Below, piece by piece: positions 60,631 through 64,000 of a stretch of 64,000 bases of DNA. The stretch comes from JAUIIK01 sp963709995 (lineage in GTDB: Bacteria > Chloroflexota > Chloroflexia > Thermomicrobiales > CFX8), in the NCBI GenBank assembly GCA_963709995.1, contig CAVPYN010000008.1, forward strand, positions 1-64,000, written 5' to 3'. The number at the start of each line of letters is the position of its first letter. Position 1 is the first letter of the stretch. The notes under the pieces are model-generated. The model was not told the DNA's origin and ran no database searches. It saw only the letters and a program-made list of their open reading frames with translations. Made by a program: the position numbers and the translations under genes.

Positions 60631-63372
60631 CTAGGTTGTGGCGACTTTGCTTGTCGCCGCCTCATACATCGCGTGGATTCCGGCTGTGATGCCACCAGCG
60701 ATCGACGCACGGAACACGCGCAGACTTTTTTGCTCAAGGGCCAGAAAGTCGCCATCCGCCTGCGCCTTGAATAGATCTCCGAAGCCAAATCCGCGCCCCG
60801 GAATCCCAACGTCTTCCGCAGGCTCTTGGACGATCTGAAGGTAGATGCCAGTTTCCGGGCCGCCTTTATGGAGTTGCCCGGTCGAATGCAAGAATCGTGG
60901 CCCGATGCCGACCGTTGTCGCCAGGCCCGTAGTTGTACCGAGCGCTTCGCCCAGATCGCGAACCGAGGCTACGACGTCGTGCTCAGGATCGACGAATGCC
61001 TGAATTGCAATGTAGTCCCCTGGATTCGCCGAGCTGATCACAGCGCGAACGCATTTGTCCGGACTCTGCGTCGTGATCGGGGCGACTGAACCCGCCTGAA
61101 GCACTCTGTTGGTCTGATCCTTCGCCTCTTGAACATTGGGTTGGTCGAACGGATTGATTCCCAACTGCTTTCCGAGTATCGCAGTTGCGATCTCCCAGAT
61201 GAGAAAAAGCTGGCCGAGATCAGGGTCGACGCGGATCATCGGATGGCCGGCGTCCGCAAGGGCGCTGGCGAGCGTTCGAACGTCGCTGTCACCGTCATCG
61301 ATCAATGCGAATATCCGGTCGCTTTCGTAGCCTGCAACGGGACGCGGCGCCTCCCGAACCACAGGAATCACGCCTGTACCTTGTTTGCAGGTGCTCTCAG
61401 CTACCAACTGCTCGAGCCAGTCGCCAAAAGCCATCCATTTGTCGGATGAGAGCAGCGTCAACTTGTTTCGGCCCGCGCGCAATGCTGCCGCAATCGCGGC
61501 GCCAATAACGACCCCGGGATGGGTTTCATCGTGGACAGGCAGGACGCCCGCCGCGCTCTCAAGCAGCGCCTGAACATCGATCCCAGCCGCGGCCGCGGGA
61601 ACGAGGCCGAAGTACGAGAGAGCAGAGAATCTGCCGCCGATGTCCGGCCGATTAGTGTAGACCTTCCATACGCCGATCGATCTGGCGCGCGCTTCGAGCT
61701 GGGTTCCCGGGTCGGTGATGACGATGAAGTCATCGGGATTGCCGTCCTTTATCCCCAGGAAGTAGTCAAACAGCGTGGCTGTTTCGATCGTGGAGCCGGA
61801 CTTGCTGGAGACGACGAAGAGCGTGCGTTCAGTAGCCATCCTCTCTGTCGCGCGCAGGATGGCGTCCGGATGGGTGGAATCCAGTACGGACAGCGTCGGG
61901 AATCCCGGTTGCGCGGGTAGGATTGACGCCATTACCTCCGGCGCGAGCGACGAGCCGCCCATGCCGAGGAGCATGATTCGATCGTAGCCACGCCGCTCGA
62001 CTGCCCGGGCAAGGCTCGTGAACCCCCCAATGCGAGCATAGTCAAGCATTTCTGGAACGGATTGAAGCCAGCCAAGCAACCCGCTGATTTCGCGCGCCGT
62101 TTCGGCGTCATCCGACCAGAACGAACCGTCCAGTCGCTGGAGCGCCGAAACGGCTTCAGCTTTTCCCAGGTCGTCCAGAGCAGTCCTGGTCGGTTTCGCG
62201 ATTTCGCCCAGGGAACGATCACGCTCGGCCTGAACTTCCCGGGCGACGCGCTCCACTTCTGTTTCAAGCGATGCGACGAGGGAGTGGTAGGAGTCGGCGA
62301 ACTTCTCGACTCCTTCTGTAACCAGTATGTCGATCACGTCGTCGTAACTGATCCCGATGGACTCCATCGTGCGTATCACATCGCTGGCGAGTCCGACGTG
62401 CTTTTCGATCGTCAGGGCGACCGTTCCGTGGTCCCTAAACGCTCCGATCGATGCTGGCGCGAGGGTTTGAACAGTGTTCGGGCCGATCAGCTCGTCAACG
62501 TAAAGGGTGTCGGGATAATCCGGGTTCTTGGTGCTTGTGCTAGCCCAGAGCGGGCGCTGAATGCGAACACCGTATCCCGCGAGGTCGGCGAAGCGGTCGG
62601 AGTTGAACACCTTCTTGAACTCCTGATAGGCAAGCCGCGCGTTGGCAACCGCGACCTGTCCCTGCAACGCGCGGGCGGCTGCCGCGCTATCTGATTTGGG
62701 GTCTGCGTCAATAATCGCCTGTAGGCGGGTGTCGACCTCGGAATCCACCCGACTGACGAAGAACGAGGCAACGGACAGGACGCCGGACACGGGTCGGCTC
62801 TCCGACACACGACGTTCCATCGCACGCAGGTACGCCTCCATGACTTCTCGATATGCGTCGAGAGAGAAGAGGAGGGTGACGTTGATGTTGACGCCTTCAT
62901 ACAGCATCTGTTCGATTGCCGGAACGCCCTCATGAGTGCCCGGAATCTTGATCATCAGGTTGGGGCGGGCGACACGTTCGTTCAACCTGCGCGCCTCGGA
63001 GATCGTAGCTTCGGTGTCGTGGGCAAGCAGAGGTGAGACTTCAAGCGAGACGAGACCGTCCTGCCCGTTTGTCGCGTCGTAGACAGGACGCAGGATGTCA
63101 CATGCTTCCTGAATGTCGGTGATCATCAGGGATTCGAGTATCTCCCCAACCGACCGACCAGCCTTGACCAGTTCCGTGATCTGCTCTTTGTAGTCATCAG
63201 ACCCGGAAATTGCGGCGTCAAAGATGGAGGGATTTGAGGTGATCCCGACAATGCCGTCACGGTCGATCAACGACTGGAGTTCGCCGGAACGGATCAACTT
63301 GCGGCTGAGATTATCGTTCCAGACGCTCTGACCGAAATGTGACAGCCGTTGAAGCGGGTTTTCAGTTGCCAT
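60631..63372 (-). CDS. Bifunctional transaldolase/glucose-6-phosphate isomerase
   Basis: 913 residues in one reading frame. The transaldolase half (about 1-370) has GIVGITSNPSIFDAAI and the Schiff-base Lys in NLMIKIPGTHEG. The isomerase half (about 420-910) has LLGMGGSSLAPEV, VSSKSGSTIETATLFDYF and the end region GIGPRFLHSTGQLHKGG. One protein thus links sedoheptulose/erythrose phosphate exchange with the glucose/fructose 6-phosphate step. GGGAGG ahead of the ATG. It heads the operon that continues gnd-zwf-opcA-pgl. Confidence 0.96.
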   Translation of the reverse strand: MATENPLQRLSHFGQSVWNDNLSRKLIRSGELQSLIDRDGIVGITSNPSIFDAAISGSDDYKEQITELVKAGRSVGEILESLMITDIQEACDILRPVYDATNGQDGLVSLEVSPLLAHDTEATISEARRLNERVARPNLMIKIPGTHEGVPAIEQMLYEGVNINVTLLFSLDAYREVMEAYLRAMERRVSESRPVSGVLSVASFFVSRVDSEVDTRLQAIIDADPKSDSAAAARALQGQVAVANARLAYQEFKKVFNSDRFADLAGYGVRIQRPLWASTSTKNPDYPDTLYVDELIGPNTVQTLAPASIGAFRDHGTVALTIEKHVGLASDVIRTMESIGISYDDVIDILVTEGVEKFADSYHSLVASLETEVERVAREVQAERDRSLGEIAKPTRTALDDLGKAEAVSALQRLDGSFWSDDAETAREISGLLGWLQSVPEMLDYARIGGFTSLARAVERRGYDRIMLLGMGGSSLAPEVMASILPAQPGFPTLSVLDSTHPDAILRATERMATERTLFVVSSKSGSTIETATLFDYFLGIKDGNPDDFIVITDPGTQLEARARSIGVWKVYTNRPDIGGRFSALSYFGLVPAAAAGIDVQALLESAAGVLPVHDETHPGVVIGAAIAAALRAGRNKLTLLSSDKWMAFGDWLEQLVAESTCKQGTGVIPVVREAPRPVAGYESDRIFALIDDGDSDVRTLASALADAGHPMIRVDPDLGQLFLIWEIATAILGKQLGINPFDQPNVQEAKDQTNRVLQAGSVAPITTQSPDKCVRAVISSANPGDYIAIQAFVDPEHDVVASVRDLGEALGTTTGLATTVGIGPRFLHSTGQLHKGGPETGIYLQIVQEPAEDVGIPGRGFGFGDLFKAQADGDFLALEQKSLRVFRASIAGGITAGIHAMYEAATSKVATT

Positions 63373-63473
63373 GATTCCTCCCTGAGGTAGCTCGGCATAC
63401 GGTGGTTGGGCGAGCCTGAGATCGAGAGTCGATGCGTGGTTGCGCTCGTCGAACCTAATCAGCTCAAGCCTAT

Positions 63474-64000
63474 CTAACTCTTTGATGTTATGGCTTCGAC
63501 CGCATCCGGATTTTCCAACGCGGAAACGTCACCAATACTTCCAAGTCCCAGATACTTCGCTCGAATCACCCGGCGCATGATCTTGGCGTTGCGCGTCCGG
63601 GGAAGGTCATCGACGAATATGATCGCCTCTGGCCTGAGGGGCCGGCCCAGGTGGGATGAAACAGTGTCTAGAATCTCGGTGGCGAGTTGTTCTGATCCCG
63701 CGAACCCTGGATTGAGTATCACGAAGACTGTCGCTGCTTCGCCTTTGATCTCATGCGGAACACCAATCGCGGCAGCTTCAAGCACGGCGGGGTGGGATAC
63801 GGCGGCGGACTCGATTTCAGCCGGTCCAACGCGTTTTCCGGCAATGTTCATCGTGTCGTCGGAACGCCCCAGGATGTACCAGAAACCGTCATCATCGACA
63901 TACGCCCAGTCACCGTGCACCCACATGCCGGGGATTTGCGACCAATAGGTTTCCAGATAGCGCTCCGGGTCATCGAGAAATCCGTTGGTCATCCCGACCC
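63474..64000 (-). CDS. Acetyl-CoA synthetase-like AMP-forming acyl-CoA ligase (C-terminal part, cut by the window edge)
   Basis: The frame is open at the right edge, so the 5' part is missing. The visible end has WVHGDWAYVDDDGFWYILGRSDD (the hinge Asp), INIAGKRVGPAEIE-like NIAGKRVGPAEIESAAVSH, and LPRTRNAKIMRRVIRA with the A10 catalytic Lys. These are the C-terminal motifs of acetyl-CoA synthetase relatives, which activate acetate or a short acid with ATP and CoA. The Met at 63992 is internal, not a start. Confidence 0.85.
   Translation of the reverse strand, partial: VGMTNGFLDDPERYLETYWSQIPGMWVHGDWAYVDDDGFWYILGRSDDTMNIAGKRVGPAEIESAAVSHPAVLEAAAIGVPHEIKGEAATVFVILNPGFAGSEQLATEILDTVSSHLGRPLRPEAIIFVDDLPRTRNAKIMRRVIRAKYLGLGSIGDVSALENPDAVEAITSKS

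Noticed and set aside
1..64000. Mobile elements, CRISPR array, prophage, replication origin
   Set aside because: No transposase, integrase, phage structural gene, spaced direct repeats or DnaA-box cluster was seen; the holin-like helices at 1777-6947 belong to membrane hydrolases, not to a phage.

Overview
The window reads as chromosomal DNA of a moderately high-GC, non-enteric bacterium, most likely Chloroflexota of the Thermomicrobia/Sphaerobacter kind. This is an inference from gene content: a fused transaldolase/glucose-6-phosphate isomerase, an OpcA homologue in an oxidative pentose phosphate operon, a tRNA-sensing T-box ahead of trpE, a PimA-like glycosyltransferase beside a CDP-alcohol phosphatidyltransferase, and frequent GTG/TTG starts. 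I see no phage, insertion sequence, CRISPR array, rRNA or origin. One tRNA gene (Thr, CGU anticodon) is present.

Left part (1-16 kb). A partial gene tail is followed by a minus-strand block: a DUF1294 protein, a polytopic membrane protein, two paralogous membrane-anchored alkaline-phosphatase-superfamily proteins, and a small lipoprotein. Next come the tRNA, a LOG-family nucleotide hydrolase, and a two-CBS protein with a HEPN-like RNALAH motif. An orphan OmpR-type regulator, a divergent pair of glycosyltransferases whose 5' ends overlap, and a four-gene operon (membrane protein, two GNATs, C45 acyltransferase) complete this part.

Middle (16-40 kb). A 44-residue membrane microprotein has its own operator-like palindrome and terminator. 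It is followed by proS, rsmG and dxs, an exported protein and an orphan histidine kinase. Then come an aldo/keto-reductase-like protein and an M20-peptidase-like protein that both appear to have lost their catalytic residues. A VOC protein, lipoproteins, a PduO-type cobalamin adenosyltransferase, an S41 protease variant and a CaiB/BaiF CoA-transferase follow. A short intergenic unit with its own promoter, ribosome binding site, foldable core and terminator lies at 32264-32463. A translationally coupled cluster (PimA-like transferase, CDP-alcohol transferase, exported metallo-beta-lactamase hydrolase, DUF3006, LysM lipoprotein) and parA-guaB-SDR plus sufE finish the region.

Right part (40-64 kb). 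A promoter and Trp T-box lead into trpE-trpG-trpD-trpC-trpF-trpB-trpA-aroH-aroF, closed by a strong terminator. The nine genes cover the DAHP synthase entry step, chorismate mutase and all of tryptophan synthesis from chorismate. The trpB 5' end carries an apparent +1 frameshift. Beyond it lie a large sortilin/BNR-repeat protein, an intact M20 amidohydrolase, a GNAT, folC, and a small protein with a nuclease-like motif. The minus-strand operon tal-pgi, gnd, zwf, opcA, pgl encodes the oxidative pentose phosphate route. The window ends inside an acetyl-CoA-synthetase-like gene.
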